From JAJEFO01 sp965208685 (GTDB taxonomy: Bacteria > Pseudomonadota > Alphaproteobacteria > Rhodobacterales > Rhodobacteraceae): DNA of 64,000 bases. The stretch spans positions 4,402,001 through 4,466,000 of the forward strand of contig CBDBPL010000007.1 of NCBI GenBank assembly GCA_965208685.1, read 5' to 3'. Positions 16,323 through 25,431 of the stretch are shown in pieces; position 1 is the first letter of the stretch, and the number at the start of each line of letters is the position of its first letter. The position numbers were made by a program, and so were the translations under genes. The notes beneath the pieces were generated by a model, which did not search any database, was not told the DNA's origin, and worked only from the letters and a program-made list of their open reading frames with translations.

Positions 16323-17163
16323 CCATCCAGCTCCGCGTGCCGACATGGGTGCAGGATCTGCCTGCAACCTGATTTGCGGCATTCAACGCCTCGACAAAGG
16401 ACCCGTTTTCCAGGAAGGCGTGGCAAAAGGCGCCGTGAAAGATGTCGCCGGCCCCCAATGTGTCGACGGCATCAATCGGAAGGGCGGGTATCTCGCCTTC
16501 TGCGCCCCGATCATGCCAGACAACGCCGCGTTGGCCCCGCGTCATCGCCCAGCGGGAGATCCCCAGCTCGGCACACATGGTGGCGAAGGCGCCAGGACCG
16601 TCCGGGCAGAACACCTCGCTGACGATCGGGATGTCCGCGAGGCGCACGAAATCCGGCGACCAGTCCTTCCAGCTGCCGCCGTCCAGGATGACCGTCCCCT
16701 CGAAGGCCTGCAACGCGCCGCTGTGCGCGGCCACGAAATGCCGTTCGTACTGGTCGATCTGGATCAGGTCCGCGCCACCCAGGATCAAGTCGTTTCGGCA
16801 GTGCACGTTTTCGCATTCGTCGCCCGCACCATTGACGACCATCCTGGTGCCGAGACTGCGGGTTGAAACGACCGTGGACAGGGGAATCCCGTAGTCAGGG
16901 TCATTGCAGACGTCGTGAACCGTCACGTTCCGGGCGCTCAGGTCTGATTCGAGACACGCCTTCATCGGACCCGGAGACCCGAGCGACGTGGCCAGCGAGG
17001 CCGTGCCGCCCAGATGTGAAAAGGTCACGGCGGCATTCAGCGCCGACCCGCCCGGAATCACGTCGTTGGCCAAGGCCTTGGCCTTGCCGTCGGGACCGGG
17101 GAAGTCCTCGACAAGCGCGGTCACGTCCAGCACCGAACGGCCTATGAAGAGCGCCTGGCTCAC
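16315..17163 (-). CDS. PfkB-family carbohydrate kinase
   Basis: A 282-residue ribokinase-type sugar kinase. The N-terminal glycine-rich block (PGGSALNAAV, about residues 37-46) and the C-terminal anion-hole/catalytic motif DTLGAGDIFHGAF (about residues 233-245, catalytic D239) are both intact. It overlaps the aldolase gene by four bases and the next kinase by eight. In this operon it probably phosphorylates fructose or a fructose phosphate released from an imported sugar. Confidence 0.87.
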   Translation of the reverse strand: MSQALFIGRSVLDVTALVEDFPGPDGKAKALANDVIPGGSALNAAVTFSHLGGTASLATSLGSPGPMKACLESDLSARNVTVHDVCNDPDYGIPLSTVVSTRSLGTRMVVNGAGDECENVHCRNDLILGGADLIQIDQYERHFVAAHSGALQAFEGTVILDGGSWKDWSPDFVRLADIPIVSEVFCPDGPGAFATMCAELGISRWAMTRGQRGVVWHDRGAEGEIPALPIDAVDTLGAGDIFHGAFCHAFLENGSFVEALNAANQVAGRSCTHVGTRSWMDA

Positions 17164-18233
17164 GCGGCCTCCAGGCGCGGGTCAAGGGCGCCATCTGCAT
17201 AGCGCCGCGCCATTTCGGCCAGCGGGATCGGCTTGATCTTGCGTCCGTGGCCTGCCGCCCCGAACCGCTCGAACCGGTCACGGACAAGCTTCTCCAGTTC
17301 GTCCATTCCGGACAGGAAGAAGGCGCGCGGGTCGAAGACCGCCGGGTTTTCCCGTGCGAACCGCCGCATTGCGGCGGACATGGCAATGCGGCAATCGGTG
17401 TCGATGTTCACCTTGCGCACCCCGTGGCGGATGCCACGTTCGATCTCTTCAACCGGCACGCCCCACGTTTGCGGCATCTCGCCGCCAAACGCGTTGATCA
17501 GGTCCTGCAAATGCTGCGGCACCGAACTTGATCCATGCATGACAAGATGCGTGTCCGGGATTCGGCGGTGTATCGCTTCGATCTGACCGATGGCGAGGAT
17601 GTCGCCATCGGGCTCTCGCGTGAACTTGCAGGCGCCGTGGGACGTTCCGCAGGCAATGGCCAAGGCGTCGACATTGGTTGCTGCAACGACTTCGGCAGCC
17701 TGATCCGGATCGGTCAGGAGCTGATCGTGTTCCAGCCTGCCCGTTGCGCCGGACCCGTCCTCGTCGCTTGCCTCGCCGGTCTCCAGCGATCCCAGCACGC
17801 CCAGTTCGCCCTCGATCGAAGCCCCTGTCCAGTGAGCGATCTGCGCGACACGGGCGATGATGTCCACGTTATGTGCATAGCTGGCCGGCGACTTGCCGTC
17901 CGCCATCAAAGATCCGTCCATCATGGCCGAAGTGAACCCGGCAGAGATGGCGCTGACGCAGGCCCGTTCGTCGTGGCCGTGGTCCTGATGCAGACATACC
18001 GGATTGTCTGGATACATCCCTGCCAGAGCCTTCACGATAGCCACGATCATCCGGTCCCCGGCATAGGTTTGGCGGACATTCAGGCTGGCCTGCAAGATCA
18101 CCGGCGCGTCGCAGGCCAGCGCGGCATTCATGATCGCAAGGCCCTGCTCCATGTTCGAGATGTTGAACGCGGGTATGCCAAAGCCACGCTCGGCGGCGCA
18201 GTCCAGCAGTTGTCGGAGGGTTACCAGGGGCAT
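17160..18233 (-). CDS. Class II fructose-bisphosphate aldolase
   Basis: A 357-residue zinc aldolase of the class II family that splits fructose or ketose bisphosphates into two three-carbon units. Visible motifs are the substrate/zinc segment LHQDHGHD (residues about 80-87), the EGELGVLGS block and the HGSSSVPQ zinc ligand segment. The length and C-terminal extension resemble the long (Calvin-type) class II aldolases. It lies 10 bases after the GH32 gene and is coupled to the PfkB kinase gene, so it presumably serves this catabolic route. Confidence 0.9.
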   Translation of the reverse strand: MPLVTLRQLLDCAAERGFGIPAFNISNMEQGLAIMNAALACDAPVILQASLNVRQTYAGDRMIVAIVKALAGMYPDNPVCLHQDHGHDERACVSAISAGFTSAMMDGSLMADGKSPASYAHNVDIIARVAQIAHWTGASIEGELGVLGSLETGEASDEDGSGATGRLEHDQLLTDPDQAAEVVAATNVDALAIACGTSHGACKFTREPDGDILAIGQIEAIHRRIPDTHLVMHGSSSVPQHLQDLINAFGGEMPQTWGVPVEEIERGIRHGVRKVNIDTDCRIAMSAAMRRFARENPAVFDPRAFFLSGMDELEKLVRDRFERFGAAGHGRKIKPIPLAEMARRYADGALDPRLEAA

Positions 18234-18243
18234 GGTTCGACAT

Positions 18244-19731
18244 TTACTTCCGAAACTTCAGGTCGTGGAACCTGGCCGCGCCTTCCTGCACGAACAGGCC
18301 CCACGCGTCGGTGTTCGACATGTCGTGGATCCGGAACGACGCAACGACCTGCCCGGCCACGAAACACTCAATGGCCGACCCTTTGCGCAGGATCTGGACC
18401 CGGTAGCGACCATCTTCCGGAGTGAAGGCAAGCGGGCGTTCGACCAGAGGGCTGTCGATCTCCCGGCTCACTTCGATTCCATGGCGTTCCTTGAGCACCA
18501 GGCTCTCCCAAAGCGGGTCCATCGCAGCCGGCCAGCGGTCGAAGAGCACACGCTCCTTCATCGGCTCGATGGCAAGGCTGTATCCGCTGTCCAGGCGATC
18601 CCCGCCTCGGGGTTCAACGAGGATGCCCACGGCTTCGGTGCAGGGGTCGGGCTCGATGACCAGATCGAGAAGGACATCGTCTCGGTCCGGACCGCCGAGA
18701 AACGCGTATCCGTAGGATCCGGTCGCGTCGCAGCGAGGGCTCTCCCCCCTGGTCCAGTCGCCCAGCATCGGGCGCAGTTCATGGGGCACCGTCACTGCGT
18801 AGCTGTCGTCCACGTCCTGGGGCAGTCGGCTGATCAGAGTTCCGTCCGACAGCGACGCCAGTTCGCGCGGGCTGCCGAGTTCACCGCCCCAGACCCAGTT
18901 CCCCTTGGGGTCGTGATGCTTGCGAAACGGGATCCAGGCGAAAGTCATGCGGCGGTTGCCGTCGCTGGCCGACTTGGCGGCATAGAAGCGACGCCCATCC
19001 AGGCTGTCGAGCTTGCGGCTTTCCCAGGGACCGTCCGGGGACTTCGCGACGCGATAGACCGTTTGCATCCGTTCGGAATACCGGCTCTCGACGAGATACC
19101 ACCAGTCGCCCAGCTTGAAGATCTCGGGGCATTCGGGGCAATGCGTCAGCATGGAGGACGCAAGCGGCGGGCCGACTTCCCAGTTTTCCAGGTCGTCGGA
19201 GGTCGCAACGGCAACGCAGCCACGGCGGAACTGCGGCCCGTCTTTCAGGCGGGCCGAGATCAGCATCTTGAAGCAACCTGCCTCGTCGTCGCGGTAGACG
19301 AAGGGGTCGCGCCAGTCGACCGTTTCGTACCAGCGCTGATCGGGCGAGATCATGGGATTGGCCCCGGACTTTGTCCAGTTCTCCAGATCGGTCGATGTCG
19401 CCTTGCAGATCGTCTGCGGTGAAGCGGATTGGCGGTTGTAGCCGGTGTAGAAGAAGTGGAAGACGCCTTCATGCTCGATGACGGAGCCGGTCCAGATGCC
19501 GTCGCCGTCGCAGTCGCCATGGGCGCCAGGACCGAAGGCATCGGGCATCACTTCCCAGGTCACAAGATCGTCGGACCTCAGGTAGGCGGTCGAGACCCGT
19601 GCCCTTTCGACATATTCCCAGGCACCCACGGGCGGTTGCGAAAAGAACAGGTGCCACTTGCCGTCGTGATGGAACGGCATCGTATCGCCGGCGGCGGCGC
19701 CGCGTTCCGGAGCGTATCCGAAAAGTCTCAT
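18244..19731 (-). CDS. Glycoside hydrolase family 32 (intracellular fructosidase-like)
   Basis: A 495-residue GH32-type five-bladed propeller with a C-terminal beta-sandwich. The RDP transition-state motif (R141-D142-P143 in WRDPFVYR) and the acid/base ECP motif (E200-C201-P202) are present. The usual WMNDPNG nucleophile motif is altered; the best candidate for the nucleophile is D16 in AAGDTMPFHHDGKWHL. There is no signal peptide, so it should cleave a fructose-containing sugar after uptake. It sits between the binding-protein gene and the aldolase gene. Confidence 0.83.
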   Translation of the reverse strand: MRLFGYAPERGAAAGDTMPFHHDGKWHLFFSQPPVGAWEYVERARVSTAYLRSDDLVTWEVMPDAFGPGAHGDCDGDGIWTGSVIEHEGVFHFFYTGYNRQSASPQTICKATSTDLENWTKSGANPMISPDQRWYETVDWRDPFVYRDDEAGCFKMLISARLKDGPQFRRGCVAVATSDDLENWEVGPPLASSMLTHCPECPEIFKLGDWWYLVESRYSERMQTVYRVAKSPDGPWESRKLDSLDGRRFYAAKSASDGNRRMTFAWIPFRKHHDPKGNWVWGGELGSPRELASLSDGTLISRLPQDVDDSYAVTVPHELRPMLGDWTRGESPRCDATGSYGYAFLGGPDRDDVLLDLVIEPDPCTEAVGILVEPRGGDRLDSGYSLAIEPMKERVLFDRWPAAMDPLWESLVLKERHGIEVSREIDSPLVERPLAFTPEDGRYRVQILRKGSAIECFVAGQVVASFRIHDMSNTDAWGLFVQEGAARFHDLKFRK

Positions 19732-19764
19732 CTGCGGTCCTCGATAAGGTCATTGGTGCTTTGG

Positions 19765-19789
19765 GCCCCCGGCCCAACGGGCCGGGGGC
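19765..19789 (-). terminator. Intra-operon hairpin after the sugar-binding-protein gene
   Basis: A perfect 11-base-pair stem (GCCCCCGGCCC / GGGCCGGGGGC) with a three-base loop, 20 bases beyond the binding-protein stop and before the GH32 start. There is no clear run of T, so it is more likely a partial terminator or RNA-stabilising structure that raises binding-protein levels relative to the rest of the operon. Confidence 0.6.
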
Positions 19790-19808
19790 GAACTGCGTGC
19801 AAGGGAGG

Positions 19809-20885
19809 TTATTGCACGTGGTCTTGCCAGTTTGCCTGCCATGCGTCGATGAATCCGGGCAGGTCTGCGTCAGGGTTATGTACCTTGCTGAGGCTCCTGA
19901 TGGTGTCCGGAGACAGGATGCAGCCACTGAGAAGGCTGCTCGCATAGACGTCCACGTTCTCGGCTGTGACCGGGATCAAGCCGACGCGCGGCTGCGTATT
20001 CTCGATCGGGTGGCCGTGCAGGTAGTCGTAGAGCTGGATCAGGCCGAAACCGCCAACCATCCAGTGTCCGCCTATCGAGAAGTCGAGCTTGCCGTCCTTG
20101 ATGAACTGCGCGACCTGCTCATCGATGTCCGTGGTGATGATGGCGATGTCATCACGACCGGCCTGGTCCACCGCGAACTGACTGCCGAGACCGGCAACCG
20201 CGCCGAGCACGATGATTGCATCGATCTCGCCGGGGGCGAAACGGGCGATGAACTGCTCGGCATACTTCTGGCCGTTCTCACGGTTGAGACGGTCCCAGGC
20301 TTCGGCAATCACTTCGATGCCGGCTGCATCGAGTTCGGATTGGACGCCGACCCAGATCTCCTCCGCGGAGGTCACGCCCTTCTGGTTCCAGATCATTGCG
20401 ACCTTCTTGTGTCCCAGGTCCGCCGTTGCCTTGCCGATTGCCTGGCCCCACGTGTCGTTATTCTGGGTCACCTGAGCGATGAAATCTTCACCCTCGTAGT
20501 CATCCTCGTAGCTGGAAACCACCAGGCGGCCGACGGCGACACCGGGAATGTCGTTCTCCTCCAGAAGCCGGGCGACCTGGATGCCGGCGGGCGAAGTCAG
20601 CGGATTGAAAATGAGTCCGTCCGGACCGCTGGCGATGATGGATTCGGCCTGCGCGGCGTGCTGTTCTTCCGAGTTCTGGTCGTCGTACTCTTTCAACTCG
20701 ACACCAAGCGCATCGGCTACGCAGCGCTCAAAGCGGTGGCGGTTGATGACCCAAGGGTTTGTTTCCGGCTGACCAAGATCAGCGATCACAAGATCGGTCC
20801 GAGCGTGGCTATCAGCCGCTGCCGCACCTGCGAGCGGCAGCATGGCTGCCGTCACAAGCAAGGGCTTGAGCATTTTGTAGGTCAT
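19809..20885 (-). CDS. Sugar ABC transporter substrate-binding protein (RbsB/FrcB-type)
   Basis: A 358-residue periplasmic binding protein of the ribose/fructose class. It begins with a signal peptide (MTYKMLKPLLV to an Ala-rich cleavage region near residue 24), then the two-lobe domain with GPDGLIFNPLTSPAG, NNDTWGQAIG and ITTDIDEQVA segments. The ATG at 20885 has a strong ribosome site (AAGGAGGAGACC). It is the first gene of the operon and is followed by a strong hairpin. The single-domain ATPase and permease that should complete the importer lie 7 kb downstream past the IscB element. Confidence 0.9.
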   Translation of the reverse strand: MTYKMLKPLLVTAAMLPLAGAAAADSHARTDLVIADLGQPETNPWVINRHRFERCVADALGVELKEYDDQNSEEQHAAQAESIIASGPDGLIFNPLTSPAGIQVARLLEENDIPGVAVGRLVVSSYEDDYEGEDFIAQVTQNNDTWGQAIGKATADLGHKKVAMIWNQKGVTSAEEIWVGVQSELDAAGIEVIAEAWDRLNRENGQKYAEQFIARFAPGEIDAIIVLGAVAGLGSQFAVDQAGRDDIAIITTDIDEQVAQFIKDGKLDFSIGGHWMVGGFGLIQLYDYLHGHPIENTQPRVGLIPVTAENVDVYASSLLSGCILSPDTIRSLSKVHNPDADLPGFIDAWQANWQDHVQ

Positions 20886-20937
20886 GGTCTCCTCCTTGAA
20901 GAGTTGTAATCGTGGTGACTGCAGGGGAGGTGAATCC

Positions 20938-20966
20938 CCATTAAATGCATACTGCAATTAAATGTG
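20938..20966 (-). promoter_or_regulatory. Candidate operator in front of the fructoside operon
   Basis: Two ATTAAATG boxes spaced by about nine bases form an imperfect inverted repeat (CATTTAATTGCA, then TGCATTTAATG on the minus strand) 55-80 bases before the binding-protein start. The AT-rich symmetric form fits a ROK-type operator, and a ROK regulator is encoded in the operon. No binding data; inference only. Confidence 0.4.
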
Positions 20967-21725
20967 TCGTGCAAGTAATTATGGCGGCGCGCTTGGACCA
21001 ACCCTGGGTCCCGAGTGCGAAATGTGCCGTTTCGGTTCGGCCCAGCAGGCTGGCCATGCGGATCGAAAGATCCATTGTGAGCTTCGATGGCAATTCGGTG
21101 CCATCTGTCTTCGCGGCGGACTTCACAATTGAACGACGGTCGGGCCACCCAGCTGTTGCGCCTTGACCGGATTACGCAGGCGACGCCTGAGTCGCGGGCA
21201 GCCGGTTTCCGTGACATCGTTGTTTTGCAAGGTTATGCCGCCTGCAAGGCCAAGCGTGGCCATCCCGAAGAACATGCATGTTTGCAAGGCCAGGCCATCG
21301 TGGCAGCGGCAGCTTGAAGTGAAGGAATTCGAGGCTTCTCAAAGCATGGGCCATATTGTCTTGACCAGGGACAAAGGGCTCTTCCCACACGATCGAACAG
21401 GGTCCCAGGATCAAGGGCCTTGCCTTTCCGATGAATCGACATCGCAATTGCCATAACCTTGAGCCATTTGGCTTCACCGCCAAATGCGGTCCCCAGGCCT
21501 TGGGCAGCGATACGCCTGATCCTTCTGCTTTGCCTTGCGAACCTGAAGGCCGGACAGGGAATTCGCGGGTGTCGAACCCCACTTCCGGAACTTCACGGGC
21601 CGACGCTTCAACCTATGCCCGCAACGCGATGCGATCGTGCGCGTATCGATGTGCACCAACGAGCAGGGAGATGCCACAAGATTCCTTGTCTTGCGAGGCA
21701 CTTGGGCACACATGCTCGGGATGAC
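20967..21725. other. Gap holding promoter region and a decayed integrase
   Basis: About 760 bases between the operon promoter and tRNA-Leu. The only recognisable content is the integrase remnant at 21384-21501, listed separately; the rest shows no gene on either strand. Confidence 0.4.
21384..21501 (-). pseudogene. Remnant of a P4-type tyrosine integrase (N-terminal DUF4102 part)
   Basis: The minus-strand frame reads GPHLAVKPNGSRLWQLRCRF, then IGKARPLILGPCSIV, which matches the N-terminal domain of P4-family integrases (pattern L.VKPNGSKLWR..YR..GK.....LG.YP). The reading frame before and after is unrelated, and no catalytic domain is visible. It lies about 225 bases beyond the 3' end of a tRNA-Leu gene on the same strand, the usual position and direction for an integrase that uses a tRNA gene as its attachment site. 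Confidence 0.6.
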
Positions 21726-21814
21726 TGGTGCCCAGGAGAGGACTCGAACCTCCACGTCCATAAAGGACACTAGCACCTGAAGCTAGCGCGTCTACCAATT
21801 CCGCCACCTGGGCA
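21726..21814 (-). tRNA. tRNA-Leu (anticodon CAG)
   Basis: An 89-base class II tRNA with a long variable arm. It starts TGCCCAGGTGGCGGAATTGG on the minus strand, ends with an encoded CCA, and the 7-bp acceptor stem pairs TGCCCAG with CTGGGCA. The anticodon loop TTCAGGT (plus-strand 21775-21781) gives CAG, reading CUG leucine codons. The T arm GGTTCGAGTCC is standard. Confidence 0.95.
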
Positions 21815-21951
21815 GGTGGATCGAAGGTTGGGAATAGGCGCGGGCGCAGACCGTGTCAACGATCATTGCGCGGCGAATTGGACCTTGCCCGGTAACATGC
21901 GCAGGGCTACACCCTAAGGACCCTAAAGCGGAACTGGCGAAGGTGCAGCGC

Positions 21952-22932
21952 ATGTCGCGACTGGTGGTCATCTATGGCGGATCCGGATTTGTCGGGCGGT
22001 ACGTCGCAAACCGCATGGCGCGGGCCGGTTGGCGCGTCCGCGTTGCGGTTCGGCGGCCGAACGAAGCCATCTTCGTCAGGCCAAGGGGCACGCCGGGCCA
22101 GGTCGAGCCGGTCCTTTGCAACATTCGGGAAGACAATTCCGTGCGGCAGGCGGCGCAGGGAGCCGAGGCCGTCGTCAATTGCGTAGGCACGTTTGACGCG
22201 TCCGGACGGAACAGCTTCAACGCAGTCCAGCAAGTCGGTGCGGGTCGCATCGCCCGCATTTCCGCAGAAGAAGGCGTGTCACGGCTGGTGCATGTCTCAA
22301 GCATCGGAGCCGACCCGGCCGCGGAAAGCGAATATGCAAGCAGCAAGGGTCTTGGAGAGGCGGAAGTGACTGGCGCCTTCCCAGGGGCGGTCATCCTGCG
22401 CCCTTCGGTGATTTTCGGGCCCGAAGACCAGTTCTTCAACCGCTTTGCAGCCATGGCCAGGCTGTCGCCGGTCCTGCCGCTCGTCGGGGCCGGGACGATG
22501 TTCCAGCCCGTCTATGTCGATGACGTGGCCGCCGCCGCGGAGAATGTCGTTCTCGGAAAGGCCGACGCGGGAATCTATGAGTTGGGCGGGCCGGACGTCG
22601 CCAGCTTCCGCGAACTGATGGAGGGGATGCTCGGGGTCATACGTCGACGCTCCCTGATCTTGGGCTTGCCCTTCTGGGCCGGCCGCGCCATCGCCCGGAC
22701 CAGCGGTCTCGCCTCGTTCCTCACCTTGGGTGTCCTGAAGCAGCCCATCACGCTCGACCAGGCAATTGAGCTGAAGCGCGACAATGTCGTGGCCCCCGAT
22801 GCCCGCACCCTTGCCGACCTTGGCGTGCACCCAACGTCCATGCATGCAGTTTTGCCAACCTATCTTTGGCCCTATCGTCCCGACGGGCAGTATTCCGACA
22901 TCACGCGAAGCGCCCGCAATCTACGCGGCTAG
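21952..22932 (+). CDS. NAD(P)-binding, complex I NDUFA9-like protein
   Basis: A 326-residue atypical short-chain dehydrogenase. The N-terminal Rossmann motif is YGGSGFVGRYV (residues 8-18), and the VHVSSIGAD and RPSVIFGPED segments are typical of the NDUFA9 subunit family. In alphaproteobacteria such proteins are homologous to a complex I accessory subunit; the molecular role is not settled. The start is the ATG at 21952, where the Rossmann fold begins. It converges on uppP with a 12-base overlap of the two stops. Confidence 0.87.
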   Translation: MSRLVVIYGGSGFVGRYVANRMARAGWRVRVAVRRPNEAIFVRPRGTPGQVEPVLCNIREDNSVRQAAQGAEAVVNCVGTFDASGRNSFNAVQQVGAGRIARISAEEGVSRLVHVSSIGADPAAESEYASSKGLGEAEVTGAFPGAVILRPSVIFGPEDQFFNRFAAMARLSPVLPLVGAGTMFQPVYVDDVAAAAENVVLGKADAGIYELGGPDVASFRELMEGMLGVIRRRSLILGLPFWAGRAIARTSGLASFLTLGVLKQPITLDQAIELKRDNVVAPDARTLADLGVHPTSMHAVLPTYLWPYRPDGQYSDITRSARNLRG

Positions 22933-23733
22933 GCCGTAGGACCAGGCAAGAAGGGCCAGGCCGAGGACAACCCTGTAGATCACGAAGGGCGTGAAACTCA
23001 CTCGCGCGATCAGCCGCATCATGAAATGCAGCGCCGCGAGGGCGGCGACAAAGGCAAGGGCGGCAGCGATGCAGCCGTCGCGCACCTTGGGCAGGTCCAG
23101 TGAGGACGCGACTTCCAGGCCCAGGAGCGTTCCGGAGGCAATGATCGTCGGGATCGACATCAGCATGGCCAGGCGGGCGGCATCCGGGCGGGCAAATCCG
23201 AGACGCCGTGCCGCCGTGATGGTGATGCCGGACCGCGATGTTCCGGGGATCAGGGCGATTGCCTGCCACAGGCCCATGACGATGGCGTCCCTCGGGTTCC
23301 AGTCACCCGTTGTCCGGGTCCTGGATCCGGTGCGGTCGGCCCACCAGAGCACGATCCCGAAGATCAGCGTGGCCCACGCGATGACCGTGACCGAGCGCAA
23401 CAAGAGGTCAAGGCCGGTCAGCCTGAAGGCCAGGCCCGCAATGATCACGGGAACGGTTGCAAGCGCGAGCAGCAGGGCAAGCCGCACGTCAGGCCCGTCG
23501 AACCGGCCCGAGGCCATGCGGGCCATGCCCGACAGGACACGCGACACGTCGGCACGAAAGTAGAGCAGCACGGCGCCGAGCGTGCCTACGTGAACGGCGA
23601 CGTCGATCACGAGACCCTGGTCCTGAAGGCCTGCGAGGCTGGGCAGGAGGACGAGATGGCCGGACGATGAAACCGGCAGGAACTCGGTAATGCCTTGGAT
23701 GACGGCAAGAAGGAACAACTGAAGCATTGGCAT
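22921..23733 (-). CDS. uppP: Undecaprenyl-diphosphatase
   Basis: A 270-residue integral membrane phosphatase (BacA/UppP family) that recycles the C55 lipid carrier of cell-wall synthesis. Active-site motifs are QGITEFLPVSSSGHL (E17, H26) and PGTSRSG (R167). Eight or so hydrophobic segments are visible and the length is normal for the family. It is divergent from gltD, with 191 bases between the two start codons. Confidence 0.94.
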   Translation of the reverse strand: MPMLQLFLLAVIQGITEFLPVSSSGHLVLLPSLAGLQDQGLVIDVAVHVGTLGAVLLYFRADVSRVLSGMARMASGRFDGPDVRLALLLALATVPVIIAGLAFRLTGLDLLLRSVTVIAWATLIFGIVLWWADRTGSRTRTTGDWNPRDAIVMGLWQAIALIPGTSRSGITITAARRLGFARPDAARLAMLMSIPTIIASGTLLGLEVASSLDLPKVRDGCIAAALAFVAALAALHFMMRLIARVSFTPFVIYRVVLGLALLAWSYGLAA

Positions 23734-23865
23734 GCGCGGAGACCGCTCGATTCTGTCAGCGCAAGACTAGGAACAAGGAAATTGCACGCAAAGCGGGAAA
23801 TTAGATCCGATACGGCCATTGTTTGAGGGTCAGACGTCGGAAAATTGCGGCTCTCGCCGAAAACC

Positions 23866-23896
23866 TGACAATAATGGGTCAAATATTATGACATAA
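23866..23896 (+). promoter_or_regulatory. AT-rich promoter/operator-like region upstream of gltD
   Basis: The segment from TGACAATAAT to ATTATGACATAAT has an imperfect inverted repeat and a CATAAT sequence that could serve as a -10 element, 28 bases before the gltD start. It stands out as AT-rich between the divergent uppP and gltD genes. The regulator is unknown. Confidence 0.3.
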
Positions 23897-23924
23897 TCGC
23901 TTTCACTTTGCGGCGAAGGGTCGT

Positions 23925-25385
23925 ATGAAGGTGCCTTGGATACCGGGAAACGTCATGGCCGCCACGCCAATGCTCAAGTTCGTGACGATCGGGCGGGACA
24001 TGCCCGAAAAGCGCGCCGCCGACGAGCGGCGTGCGGACTTTCGCGAGATCTATGCCGAATATGCCGCCGCCAAGGCCCGGGAGCAGGCCGGAAGGTGCAG
24101 CCAGTGCGGCGTGCCCTATTGCCAGACGCATTGTCCGCTGCACAACAACATTCCCGACTGGCTGAAGCTCACTGCAGAAGGGCGCCTCCAGGAAGCGTAC
24201 GAGATCAGCCAGGCAACGAACGCCTTCCCGGAGATCTGCGGGCGGATCTGCCCCCAGGACCGGCTGTGCGAAGGCAACTGCGTGATCGAGCAGTCCGGCC
24301 ACGGAACGGTGACGATCGGTTCGGTCGAGAAATACGTCACCGACACCGCGTGGGCAGAGGGCTGGGTGCAGCCGATCGCTCCGGTCGTGGAGCGCGCGGA
24401 ATCCGTGGGCATCGTCGGGGCGGGACCGGGTGGACTCGCGGCTGCCGAAAGGCTTCGCAGGGCGGGCACGCAGGTGACGGTCTATGATCGCCACGACCGG
24501 GCGGGCGGGCTTTTGACCTACGGGATCCCCGGGTTCAAGCTCGAAAAGGACGTCGTGATGCGACGGACCGCGCACCTCGCGGACGGGGGCGTCGAGTTCG
24601 TGCTGAACTGCAATGTCGGAACGGACGTCCCGTTCGAGGAAATCCGCTCCGGGCATGACGCGGTTCTCATCGCGACGGGCGCCTGCAGGAGCCGTGAACT
24701 GAAAGGCCCTGGCAGCGGCGCGAAGGGCATCGTCCGTGCCATCGACTACCTGACGGCATCGAACCGAAAGGGCTTCGGTGACAACGTGCCGGAATTCGAC
24801 TCGGGCGAGATGGATGCGGCCGGCCGGAGGGTCGTCGTCATCGGGGGTGGCGACACGGCAATGGATTGCGTCCGCACGGCGGTGCGGCAGGGCGCGACGA
24901 GCGTCAGGTGCCTCTATCGCCGTGACCGGGCGAACATGCCGGGTTCGCAGAGGGAAGTGGCGAATGCCGAAGAGGAAGGCGTCGAGTTCGTCTGGCTGAC
25001 TGCGCCGAAAGGGTTCGCGGGCGATGCCGTCACCGGAGTCATTGCGCAGCGGATGCGGCTCGGCGCTCCGGACGCGACGGGTCGGCAGGTGCCGGAACTG
25101 GTCGAGGGATCGGACTATGTCGAAGACGGCGATCTCGTCATCAAGGCGCTCGGCTTCGAGCCTGAGAACCTGCCGGGACTCTGGGGGGCGGACGAGCTTG
25201 AAGTGACGCGCTGGGGAACGGTCAGGGCGAGATTCCGGACCCACGAGACGTCGATGGACGGCGTCTACGCGATCGGAGACATCGTGAGGGGCGCCTCGCT
25301 CGTGGTCTGGGCGATCCGTGACGGTCGTGATGCGGCCGATGCCATCCTTGATCGCTTCGGGCGCCAGGCCATGGCGGCAGAGTGA
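23925..25385 (+). CDS. gltD: Glutamate synthase (NADPH) small subunit
   Basis: A 486-residue flavoprotein that passes electrons from NADPH to the large subunit. Two N-terminal cysteine clusters (CSQCGVPYCQTHCP and CGRICPQDRLCEGNC) bind iron-sulfur centres; the FAD motif GAGPGGLAAAE and the NADPH motif GGGDTAMDC follow. The ATG at 23925 has a GAAGGG ribosome site; the internal ATG at 23955 is possible. It is separated from gltB by a small GFA-family gene on the same strand. Confidence 0.95.
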   Translation: MKVPWIPGNVMAATPMLKFVTIGRDMPEKRAADERRADFREIYAEYAAAKAREQAGRCSQCGVPYCQTHCPLHNNIPDWLKLTAEGRLQEAYEISQATNAFPEICGRICPQDRLCEGNCVIEQSGHGTVTIGSVEKYVTDTAWAEGWVQPIAPVVERAESVGIVGAGPGGLAAAERLRRAGTQVTVYDRHDRAGGLLTYGIPGFKLEKDVVMRRTAHLADGGVEFVLNCNVGTDVPFEEIRSGHDAVLIATGACRSRELKGPGSGAKGIVRAIDYLTASNRKGFGDNVPEFDSGEMDAAGRRVVVIGGGDTAMDCVRTAVRQGATSVRCLYRRDRANMPGSQREVANAEEEGVEFVWLTAPKGFAGDAVTGVIAQRMRLGAPDATGRQVPELVEGSDYVEDGDLVIKALGFEPENLPGLWGADELEVTRWGTVRARFRTHETSMDGVYAIGDIVRGASLVVWAIRDGRDAADAILDRFGRQAMAAE

Positions 25386-25431
25386 GCGCGTTGATCGACG
25401 TGCGCAGTGGAAGAACGGAGGTGAGAGGACC

